Shown: piece after piece, positions 1 through 5,098 of the stretch | Position numbering within the stretch: the stretch's first letter is position 1 | How the letters are laid out: each line of letters opens with the position of its first letter | Notes under the pieces: model-generated | The model's database searches: none | The model's input: only the letters and a program-made list of their open reading frames with translations | What the model was told of the DNA's origin: nothing | Program-made: the position numbers and the translations under genes | Assembly: GCA_031284225.1 (NCBI GenBank) | Contig: JAITAH010000187.1 | Span: forward strand, 1-5,293 | DNA from: Dysgonamonadaceae bacterium | GTDB taxonomy: Bacteria > Bacteroidota > Bacteroidia > Bacteroidales > Azobacteroidaceae | Direction: 5' to 3' | Length of the DNA: 5,293 bases

Positions 1-3
1 AAA

Positions 4-579
4 ATGGTTCAATTGAAAATAGTGGGATTGACTTTTAGTCAAGTCCAGACGGGGGCCTACGCCTTGATTTTGGCAGAGGAAGGGGGTAGCCGCCGGGTTC
101 CCATAATTATCGGTACGCCCGAAGCGCAATCCATTGCCATTTATCTGGAAGGATTGAATCCGCCGCGTCCGTTAACGCACGATTTTTTCATTAGTTTTGC
201 CCGGATTATGAATGTGCGGATCAAACAAATCCATATTCATGAATACGTGGATGGTATTTTTTATTCCCAAGTCATTTTCGATACAGGCAAAAAAACTTTC
301 GCAATCGAAGCGCGTACTTCGGATGCAATCGCTCTGGCGCTCCGGGGCGATGCGCCGATTTTTATGGAAGAAGCCATTATAAACGAAGTCGGCGTTCTGA
401 TAGAAAATGATTGTTTTTGGGAAGAAACGGAAGATGTGCCGGAAAAGAAAAGCAATATTCCTTTTGAATCCTTGCCGTCGGACGATCTTCAAAAAAGGCT
501 GAACGAAGCCATTGCTCGGGAAGATTTTGAAAAAGCGTCGTATATTCGAGATTTACTTCATAAAAAATCAAAGAAATGA
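4..579 (+). CDS. Bifunctional nuclease (BFN/DUF151) family protein with C-terminal UVR motif
   Basis: The 191-residue protein has two parts. Residues about 3-135 match the BFN/DUF151 domain: RVPIIIGTPEAQSIA at 31-45, PPRPLTHD at 53-60 and ARTSDAIALALR at 103-114, all characteristic of the family. After an acidic linker (about 136-155), residues 162-191 form a UVR (UvrB/UvrC) helical-hairpin motif with the pattern LxxxLxxAIxxEDFExAxxIRD. BFN proteins have been described in plants as nucleases acting on RNA and DNA; the bacterial cellular role is poorly defined, and the UVR motif suggests a protein-protein contact. No signal peptide is seen, so it is probably cytoplasmic. The BFN-UVR arrangement is common in Bacteroidota. 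Its stop overlaps the start of the aldo/keto reductase (ATGA), so the two are co-transcribed. The start at 4 fits the family N-terminus, but only three bases precede it, so an upstream start and any promoter cannot be assessed. The family call is firm; the biochemical activity is not. Confidence 0.9.
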   Translation: MVQLKIVGLTFSQVQTGAYALILAEEGGSRRVPIIIGTPEAQSIAIYLEGLNPPRPLTHDFFISFARIMNVRIKQIHIHEYVDGIFYSQVIFDTGKKTFAIEARTSDAIALALRGDAPIFMEEAIINEVGVLIENDCFWEETEDVPEKKSNIPFESLPSDDLQKRLNEAIAREDFEKASYIRDLLHKKSKK

Positions 580-1499
580 AAACTGTCAACATTAATGGTA
601 CTGACCTGAGAGCCTCAAATATTATCATGGGCTGTATGCGTATTCATTCGCTTTCGCTTTCCGAGATTGATCAATTAGTGAAAACGGCATTAGATCAAGG
701 TGTTAATTTTTTTGATCATGCCGATATTTATGGCAATGGAGCTTGCGAAACCCTTTTCTCGCAAGCGATTGGCATGAATAGTCGGATACGGGAACAAATG
801 ATTATCCAAAGCAAATGCGGTATCCGCAGCCGGAAAAACTATTACGATGTTTCCAAAGAATATATTCTGGAATCGGTGGATGGTATTTTACAACGCTTGC
901 AAACCGATTATTTAGACGTCTTGCTTTTGCATCGACCCGATGCTCTGATGGAGCCGGAAGAAGTAGCCGAAGCCTTTGAAATACTTCGCAGCACAGGAAA
1001 AGTAAGGTATTTCGGCGTTTCCAATTTTCATTCCATGCAAATAGAACTGTTGAAAAAATATGTTTCTTATCCGTTGGCGATTAATCAATTGCAATACAGT
1101 GTGGCGCATACGCCGATCATTGATGAAGGCGTCGCCGTCAATATGCTAACCGATCAGGCGATAGATCGCACCGGTCACATATTGGATTATTGCCGTCTGA
1201 ACAATATAACCATTCAAGCCTGGTCGCCTTTCCAGAAAGGATTTTTTGATGGGCCTTTCTTCCAGGATCCGGAATATACGGAATTGAATATTGCGTTAAG
1301 CAAATACGGCGAACCCTACGGCTTGGATATTACGGGATCGGCTGTCGCTTGGATTGCCCGTCATCCGGCCAATATCCAAACCATTTTGGGAACTACCAAA
1401 CCTGAAAGATTGATTGCCGCGTGCAAAGGCTCGGACACTCCCATGACCCGGCAGGAATGGTACGGTATTTATAAGGCGGCCGGAAACCGCATTCCGTAA
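576..1499 (+). CDS. Aldo/keto reductase, YdhF-like
   Basis: This 307-residue protein is a complete, standard-length NAD(P)H-dependent oxidoreductase of the aldo/keto reductase superfamily, a cytosolic TIM barrel. The catalytic tetrad is visible: Asp47 and Tyr52 in FFDHADIY, Lys80 in IIQSKCG and His119 in LLLHRPD. VRYFGVSNFH is the usual strand-5 segment. The C-terminal part (SAVAWIARHP, then TILGTTKPERL) matches the NADP-phosphate-binding region. The N-terminal MGCMRI, the NQLQYSVAHTPIIDEGVAVN segment and the ending EWYGIYKAAGNRIP resemble the YdhF-like subgroup (family knowledge). The physiological substrate cannot be read from sequence. The start is fixed by a 4-base ATGA overlap with the preceding BFN gene, which implies translational coupling. 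The 3' end converges on rpiB with 4 bases between stop codons. Subfamily confidence is moderate; superfamily confidence is very high. Confidence 0.94.
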   Translation: MKTVNINGTDLRASNIIMGCMRIHSLSLSEIDQLVKTALDQGVNFFDHADIYGNGACETLFSQAIGMNSRIREQMIIQSKCGIRSRKNYYDVSKEYILESVDGILQRLQTDYLDVLLLHRPDALMEPEEVAEAFEILRSTGKVRYFGVSNFHSMQIELLKKYVSYPLAINQLQYSVAHTPIIDEGVAVNMLTDQAIDRTGHILDYCRLNNITIQAWSPFQKGFFDGPFFQDPEYTELNIALSKYGEPYGLDITGSAVAWIARHPANIQTILGTTKPERLIAACKGSDTPMTRQEWYGIYKAAGNRIP

Positions 1500-1503
1500 T
1501 TTC

Positions 1504-1956
1504 CTAATGCCCGCAGGGAATTGCATCGATCCGATCCTGATGCCGTCCGCCCTCAAAAGGCGTGTTCAGGAACGTATCGACTATCTTTTCCACGGTATCC
1601 ATTGACAGGAATCGTCCGGGTAAAGCGAGGACATTGGCCTTGTTATGCGCCCGCGCCAATTCCGCAATCTTTTCATTCCAGCACAAAGCGGAGCGAATTT
1701 TGGCGTGTTTGTTCAATGTCATATTGATCCCGTTGCCGGAACCGCAGACGGCGATGCCGGTCGATACTTCTTCTTTTTCAATGGCTTCCGCTAATTTGTG
1801 TCCGTATTCGGCATAATTGACGCTGTCGGAGGTATAAGTTCCGTAATCGATGTAGGGAATCCCTTTTTTATCCAGCAATCCTCTGATAAATTCTTTGATT
1901 TCATAACCGGCATGATCCGAAGCCAAACCTATCCGCGGGTAATCGGTATTTCCCAT
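1504..1956 (-). CDS. rpiB: Ribose-5-phosphate isomerase B
   Basis: The 150-residue protein interconverts ribose 5-phosphate and ribulose 5-phosphate in the non-oxidative pentose phosphate pathway, in the cytosol. RpiB/LacAB family hallmarks are present: GLASDHAGYEIKE near the N-terminus (Asp14, His15), the catalytic-loop cysteine Cys71 in VCGSGNGINMTLNK, His104 in ARAHNKANVLALPGRF, and the C-terminal FEGGRHQDRI. Length matches the family (about 145-150). An in-frame ATG at 2016 would add 20 residues inside the transketolase coding region (MKSWDLPAK...). I chose the ATG at 1954-1956 because family proteins begin just before the conserved IGLASDHAG strand, and because it lies one base past the transketolase stop. 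Allose-6-phosphate isomerase activity is a known side activity of some RpiB enzymes and cannot be excluded. The gene is the last of a tkt-rpiB operon and has no obvious terminator before the convergent neighbour. Confidence 0.95.
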   Translation of the reverse strand: MGNTDYPRIGLASDHAGYEIKEFIRGLLDKKGIPYIDYGTYTSDSVNYAEYGHKLAEAIEKEEVSTGIAVCGSGNGINMTLNKHAKIRSALCWNEKIAELARAHNKANVLALPGRFLSMDTVEKIVDTFLNTPFEGGRHQDRIDAIPCGH

Positions 1957-1957
1957 T

Positions 1958-3982
1958 TTACAGCATTGATTTGACTTGGTTATAGACATTTTCGCCGGTA
2001 AATCCCAGCTTTTCATCCAGCACTTTGTAAGGCGCCGAGAAACCGAACGATGTTAATCCCCATATTTTACCGCTGTCGCCGACCAATCCCAAAAGAGTAA
2101 CCGGCAAACCGGCGGTTAATCCGAAGATTTTTTTGCCCGGAATAATCACCGAATCCTGGTATTCTTTCGGTTGATTTCGGAACAATCCTTCGGACGGAAC
2201 GGAAACAATACGCACTTTGATACCGTCTTTGCGCAACAAAGCCGCTCCTTCGACCAGCGTGGATACTTCCGATCCGGAAGCCAGCAAAATAACGTCGGCC
2301 GAGCCGTCGCATTCTACTACATAACCGCCTTTGGCCGCTTGTAACGCTTCTTCGTAACGATTGCCTTTAGAAGGCAGGTCGGCAATATTTTGCCGTGAAA
2401 GAATCAATGCAGTTGGCGCGTCGGTATTTTCCATCGCTAATTGCCAGGCGACAGTCGTTTCCTGTACGTCTGCCGGGCGTAATACCAGCATGGAATTGTG
2501 TCCCTGATGGTTTTTCAATTTTTCCATGAGGCGGATTTGCGCTTCCTGTTCGACCGGTTCGTGGGTTGGGCCATCTTCGCCTACGCGAAAAGCATCGTGC
2601 GTCCAGATAAATTTGACGGGAAGTTCCATCAGTGCGGCCATTCGCACAGCCGGTTTCATGTAGTCGGAAAAGACAAAGAATGTACCGCAAGCGGGAATAA
2701 TGCCGCCGTACAGCGCCATCCCCATACATAAACAGGCCATGGTGAGTTCGGAAACGCCTGATTGCAGGAACGAACCGGAAAAATCGTCTTTGGTAATGGC
2801 GTGGGTTTGTTTCAGAAAACCGTCCGTCTTATCGGAATTGGATAAGTCGGCCGATGTAACAATCATATTTTCGACGTGTTGGGCTAAATAAGCCAGTACG
2901 GCCGATGAGGCGGCGCGGGTCGCTTGTCCCGGTTTTTGCGGAATCGCCGTCCAGTCGATAGCGGGCGATTTCTCGTGCAGCCATTGATGCAGTTTGGCGG
3001 CTGTTTCCGGATTTGCTTTGGCCCAGACGTTTTCTTCTTCGTTTTTTTGCCGGGCTATTTGCTTCAATTCTTCCTGCCGGCGAGCATATAATTCCTGTAC
3101 ATCGGTGAAAATCCGGAATGGATGTTCCGGGTCGCCGCCCAATTGTTTGATGGTTTCGCTGAAACAGGCTCCGGCTTCGCCCAGCGGCATGCCGTGCGTA
3201 GCGCAGTTGCGTTCGAAAGAAGAGCCGTCGGCTTTCACGGCGCCTTTGCCCATGATGGTTTTTCCGATGATTAAGGTGGGTTGTTGGCGTTCTTTTTGGG
3301 CGTCCTGCAGCACTTGGCGGATAGCCTGAGCGTCGTTGCCGTCGATGGATACCACCTTCCATCCCCAGGCCTCGTATTTCTTTTTTGTATCTTCGCTGGT
3401 TACCACATCTACGGTAGTGGATAGTTGAATATCGTTGGAATCGTAAAACATAATGAGGTTGTTCAGCCCCAGATGTCCCGCCATGCGGCCGGCTCCCTGG
3501 GAAATTTCTTCCTGAACGCCGCCGTCGGAAATGTAAGCGTATATTTTCTGATTGCCGTATCGTCCGGTTTTTGCTTGCAGGAATTTGGCGGCGATAGCGG
3601 CGCCTACCGCGTATGTATGGCCTTGTCCTAATGGTCCGGAAGTGTTTTCGACGCCGCGCAGGATATTGCGTTCGGGATGTCCCGGCGTGACGCTTCCCCA
3701 TTGGCGGAATTGTTGAAGATCGTTCATAGTGAATTTGCCGGACAATGCCAGCACGGCGTACAACATGGGCGACATGTGTCCCGGATCCAGAAAAAAGCGG
3801 TCGCGTTCGTGCCAGGCAGGATTTTCGGGATCATAAATCAAAAATTCGCTGAATAAAATATGGATAAAATCGGCGCCTCCCATGGCTCCGCCCGGATGAC
3901 CGGATTTGGCTTTTTCTACCATTGCGGCAGCGAGAATGCGAATGTTATCGGCTGCAAGGTTTACTACTTTTAAGTCGTTCAT
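1958..3982 (-). CDS. tkt: Transketolase
   Basis: The 674-residue, full-length enzyme transfers two-carbon ketol units between sugar phosphates (xylulose-5-P with ribose-5-P or erythrose-4-P) using thiamine diphosphate and a divalent metal. The N-terminal TPP domain has KSGHPGGAMGG (His29), DPGHMSPMLY (His69), SVTPGHPE (His102) and GPLGQG (116-121). The metal/TPP motif is SDGGVQEE with Asp153, continuing to Asn183 in YDSNDIQLS. The Pyr domain, roughly from residue 350, carries SGVSELTMA, with the glutamate that activates the cofactor, and the signature THDAFRVGEDGPTHEPVEQEAQIRLM. A C-terminal transketolase domain completes the protein. The SDGGVQEE variant of the more familiar GDG motif is usual in Bacteroidota. 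The start at 3982 gives the expected family N-terminus and follows an A-rich leader without Shine-Dalgarno sequence. The stop is one base before the rpiB start, so the pair is an operon for sugar-phosphate interconversion. Confidence 0.98.
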   Translation of the reverse strand: MNDLKVVNLAADNIRILAAAMVEKAKSGHPGGAMGGADFIHILFSEFLIYDPENPAWHERDRFFLDPGHMSPMLYAVLALSGKFTMNDLQQFRQWGSVTPGHPERNILRGVENTSGPLGQGHTYAVGAAIAAKFLQAKTGRYGNQKIYAYISDGGVQEEISQGAGRMAGHLGLNNLIMFYDSNDIQLSTTVDVVTSEDTKKKYEAWGWKVVSIDGNDAQAIRQVLQDAQKERQQPTLIIGKTIMGKGAVKADGSSFERNCATHGMPLGEAGACFSETIKQLGGDPEHPFRIFTDVQELYARRQEELKQIARQKNEEENVWAKANPETAAKLHQWLHEKSPAIDWTAIPQKPGQATRAASSAVLAYLAQHVENMIVTSADLSNSDKTDGFLKQTHAITKDDFSGSFLQSGVSELTMACLCMGMALYGGIIPACGTFFVFSDYMKPAVRMAALMELPVKFIWTHDAFRVGEDGPTHEPVEQEAQIRLMEKLKNHQGHNSMLVLRPADVQETTVAWQLAMENTDAPTALILSRQNIADLPSKGNRYEEALQAAKGGYVVECDGSADVILLASGSEVSTLVEGAALLRKDGIKVRIVSVPSEGLFRNQPKEYQDSVIIPGKKIFGLTAGLPVTLLGLVGDSGKIWGLTSFGFSAPYKVLDEKLGFTGENVYNQVKSML

Positions 3983-4019
3983 ATCGTTTCTATTATTTTA
4001 TTTTTTTTGAATTGTCTGG

Positions 4020-4053
4020 CAAAGATAGCATAAAATCCCCAATTACGTACAAG
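4020..4053 (-). promoter_or_regulatory. Candidate sigma-ABfr promoter for tkt-rpiB
   Basis: On the minus strand, TATCTTTG (plus coordinates 4020-4027) exactly matches the Bacteroidota -7 pattern TAnnTTTG. A CTTG lies 22 bases upstream (4050-4053), a slightly imperfect and slightly distant match to the -33 TTTG. Transcription would begin near 4012, giving a short A-rich leader of about 30 nt before the tkt start at 3982. The -7 box is convincing and the -33 is weak. The neighbouring heptamer array supplies further TTTG-containing copies just upstream. Confidence 0.6.
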
Positions 4054-4087
4054 ACAAAAGACAAAAGATAGAAGACAAAAGACATTG
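4053..4087. repeat. Tandem 7-bp repeat array (GACAAAA)
   Basis: Consecutive heptamers in exact phase read GACAAAA (4053-4059), GACAAAA (4060-4066), GATAGAA (4067-4073, two changes), GACAAAA (4074-4080) and GACATTG (4081-4087, decayed). It lies between the terminator of the upstream gene and the tkt promoter candidate. On the minus strand each intact unit carries TTTG, the core of the -33 element. It is too short and too uniform for CRISPR. It may be an inert microsatellite; a regulatory role is speculative. Confidence 0.75.
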
Positions 4088-4170
4088 GTATTTGCAGAGC
4101 GGGGCAGGGCAGAGCCGGGTTATCGTGTTTCTACTATTCTGTCAGACCGATCCGTATAAAAATACGACAT

Positions 4171-4217
4171 AAAAAAATCGCATAAATAATAACCGACTAT
4201 TCATGCGATTTCTTTTT
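4171..4217 (-). terminator. Rho-independent terminator for the thioredoxin-like gene
   Basis: A perfect 9-bp inverted repeat, AAATCGCAT (4175-4183) and ATGCGATTT (4203-4211), encloses a 19-base loop. After one mismatch the A and T tracts outside the arms can extend the stem. Read on the minus strand, the hairpin begins about 22 nt after the stop at 4234 and its 3' arm runs into a T-rich tail (4177 down to 4171), as expected for intrinsic termination. The plus-strand reading also ends in a T-rich run (4209-4217), but no plus-strand gene enters from the left here. Confidence 0.8.
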
Positions 4218-4233
4218 ATAAATCCGGAAAGGC

Positions 4234-4716
4234 TTACCGTGCAACCTTTTCCAGAACTTCCGACGGGCTGAGATTTTTTGCCGCAATCATTCCGTTTGAA
4301 TCGAGCAAGTAATTTCCGAAACCGGCTTTCAGGCGGTAGTTTTTGAAAAGTGCGGAATGTGTTCCGTTTACTTCATTCCATTGACTTGCTTCGTTCAAAT
4401 GATCTGTTTTGATAACTCCCTGAAAGACGGACGGATTTTCATCGAACGAAATTGAAACCATGCGCAGGTTTGCAATTCCTGACCGGGAAATTACATTGTA
4501 CATTCGGGTGTTTTCGAGCCTTGATTGCGGATCGTAAGCTGCCCAAAACTGTACTAAAACATAACCATTTCCTTTTAAATAAATACCTTGGCAATTGATT
4601 TCCGGGGCCAGGTTACCCGGTTGAATACCTTCGGTAAGTTTGGTTTCCTTTGTTCCGGCGCCTACATACAGGAGGGCGATTGCCAGTACGAGGGAAATCC
4701 GCGTTAAATACCTCAT
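4234..4716 (-). CDS. Exported thioredoxin-like protein lacking the CXXC cysteines
   Basis: The 160-residue protein has a hydrophobic N-terminal export signal (about residues 4-20, positive residues at 2 and 6, no lipobox cysteine), followed by a TlpA/ResA-like thioredoxin fold. The strand VLVQFWAAYDPQSR (53-66) aligns with the canonical strand that ends FWAxWCGPCR. Tyr61, Asp62 and Ser65 stand where Trp, Cys and Cys are expected. LRMVSISFDEN (84-94) and the late strand NYLLDSNGMIAAKNL (135-149) fit the rest of the fold. The usual cis-proline before that strand is also absent (AGFGNYLLD). The only cysteine is Cys42. Thiol-disulfide exchange by the normal mechanism is therefore unlikely; a binding, scaffold or chaperone role in the periplasm is possible but inferred. 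The gene is monocistronic, with its own strong promoter, structured leader and terminator. The start at 4716 is chosen because it directly precedes the signal sequence. The fold call is good; the function is unknown. Confidence 0.82.
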   Translation of the reverse strand: MRYLTRISLVLAIALLYVGAGTKETKLTEGIQPGNLAPEINCQGIYLKGNGYVLVQFWAAYDPQSRLENTRMYNVISRSGIANLRMVSISFDENPSVFQGVIKTDHLNEASQWNEVNGTHSALFKNYRLKAGFGNYLLDSNGMIAAKNLSPSEVLEKVAR

Positions 4717-4724
4717 AATACCAT
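4713..4724 (-). other. Three-codon leader ORF overlapping the start codon
   Basis: Reading the minus strand, ATG GTA TTA TGA occupies 4724 down to 4713. Its stop codon overlaps the start codon of the thioredoxin-like gene (4716-4714) as ATGA. It would encode Met-Val-Leu only. It may be chance, or it may place ribosomes at the true start by termination-reinitiation. Support is positional only. Confidence 0.25.
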
Positions 4725-4741
4725 TTTTAAGTTTATACTAA

Positions 4742-4815
4742 GTTGCATTACTGCAACCCTCCGATTTTCGGAGCTTAACAGACCCTTTCTTCGCTAAGAA
4801 CCGGCTTTCTGTTAA
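4742..4815 (-). ncRNA. Structured 5' leader of three consecutive stem-loops
   Basis: Downstream of the promoter at 4825-4856 the minus-strand transcript would fold into three adjacent hairpins. Hairpin 1 pairs 4808-4815 with 4775-4782 (8 perfect bp, TTAACAGA/TCTGTTAA). It then has a short internal loop, a CC/GG pair (4803-4804 with 4783-4784), and an inner stem TTCTT/AAGAA (4796-4800 with 4787-4791) closed by an AGCG loop. Hairpin 2 pairs 4768-4773 with 4759-4764 (6 bp, AAA loop). Hairpin 3 pairs 4752-4757 with 4742-4747 (6 bp) and has a GTAA loop of GNRA type. No T-run follows hairpin 3, so it is a leader rather than a terminated small RNA. About 25 nt separate it from the start codon at 4716. 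I do not recognise it as a named riboswitch class. Confidence 0.6.
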
Positions 4816-4824
4816 AAAACGCTG

Positions 4825-4856
4825 CAAAGGTATGGAATATTGCGGGAATTTGCAAA
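4825..4856 (-). promoter_or_regulatory. Sigma-ABfr promoter of the thioredoxin-like gene
   Basis: On the minus strand a perfect -33 TTTG (plus coordinates 4853-4856) is followed after exactly 20 bases by a perfect -7 TACCTTTG (4825-4832, pattern TAnnTTTG). This is the known housekeeping promoter architecture of Bacteroides. Transcription should begin near 4818-4820, only a few bases before the first leader hairpin, giving a leader of about 100 nt. Confidence 0.8.
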
Positions 4857-4934
4857 TTGAAAGGTTGTTTTTCATCAAAGACGGACTTGGTAATTGATTT
4901 ATTTAACCTATTTTCTTATTCTATTTCTCAAAAT

Positions 4935-4962
4935 TTTGTTTAACTTTGCGTAAATATTTTTG
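4935..4962 (+). promoter_or_regulatory. Candidate sigma-ABfr -7 boxes for the exported-protein gene
   Basis: Two plus-strand sequences match TAnnTTTG: TAACTTTG (4941-4948) and TATTTTTG (4955-4962). Neither has an ideal -33. A TTTG at 4935-4938 lies 16 bases before the second box, shorter than the usual 19-21, and none is well placed for the first. Either would give a leader of about 130-150 nt to the start at 5099. Given the AT-richness, one or both may be chance matches. Confidence 0.4.
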
Positions 4963-5003
4963 TTTACTTTTATTAAATTGTAAATGTATTAATTAAAAGT
5001 AAA
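4963..5003. repeat. Long near-perfect inverted repeat
   Basis: TTTACTTTTA (4963-4972) is perfectly inverted as TAAAAGTAAA (4994-5003). Inside it TTAA (4973-4976) pairs with TTAA (4989-4992) after a single unpaired T at 4993, giving 14 pairs around a 12-base loop (4977-4988). It lies just downstream of the -7-like boxes, so it would be in the 5' leader of the plus-strand gene or act as a DNA-level operator. A smaller overlapping dyad, GTAAA (4950-4954) with TTTAC (4963-4967), brackets the second -7 box. Confidence 0.6.
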
Positions 5004-5098
5004 TTCAAGCGTTGTTATTTATGCAAAAAATATTTTAATTATGGAATTTGACAGTTAATGTTATCTATGTAAATGAAAAAGAAATAAAAATAATAAAA

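Larger units (their letters stand above)
4857..5098. other. AT-rich intergenic region upstream of the exported-protein gene
   Basis: The rest of the 382-base divergent gap (4717-5098) has no credible gene; only ORFs of a few codons occur (for example ATG at 5041 with a stop five codons later). It is markedly more AT-rich than the metabolic genes to the left. It holds two TAnnTTTG boxes and an inverted repeat, listed separately. No transposase, tRNA or attachment-site duplication was seen. Confidence 0.7.

Noticed and set aside
172..628. Minus-strand frames opposite the BFN gene and the start of the reductase
   Set aside because: They overlap strongly supported plus-strand genes, show no domain features and have no promoter.
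1957..2016. A longer rpiB start at 2016
   Set aside because: It would add 20 residues with no family counterpart and overlap the tkt coding end. The ATG at 1954-1956 gives the canonical N-terminus and 1-base operon spacing.
2994..3329. A 111-codon plus-strand frame antisense to transketolase
   Set aside because: There is no promoter or family motif, and its composition mirrors tkt codon structure. It is a shadow frame.
2829..3701. A 290-codon minus-strand open frame inside the transketolase gene
   Set aside because: It lies in another frame of tkt, is extremely Arg/His/Ser-rich with low-complexity composition and has no recognisable motif. It is an antisense-free shadow of a GC-rich coding region.
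4053..4087. CRISPR-like array
   Set aside because: The repeat unit is only 7 bases with no spacers and there are no cas genes nearby. It is a simple tandem repeat.
4096..4119. GC-rich patch between the heptamer array and the terminator
   Set aside because: It is a short G-rich run without a clear dyad or known motif. It is noticeable against the AT-rich surroundings but not supportable as a feature.
4654..4716. Lipoprotein signal in the thioredoxin-like protein
   Set aside because: No cysteine follows the hydrophobic segment (it reads LLYVGAGTKE), so the lipobox is absent; an ordinary signal peptide or an anchor fits better.
4963..5003. Phase-variable invertible promoter repeats
   Set aside because: The arms are separated by only about 12 bases, too little to carry a promoter between them, and no invertase gene is visible.
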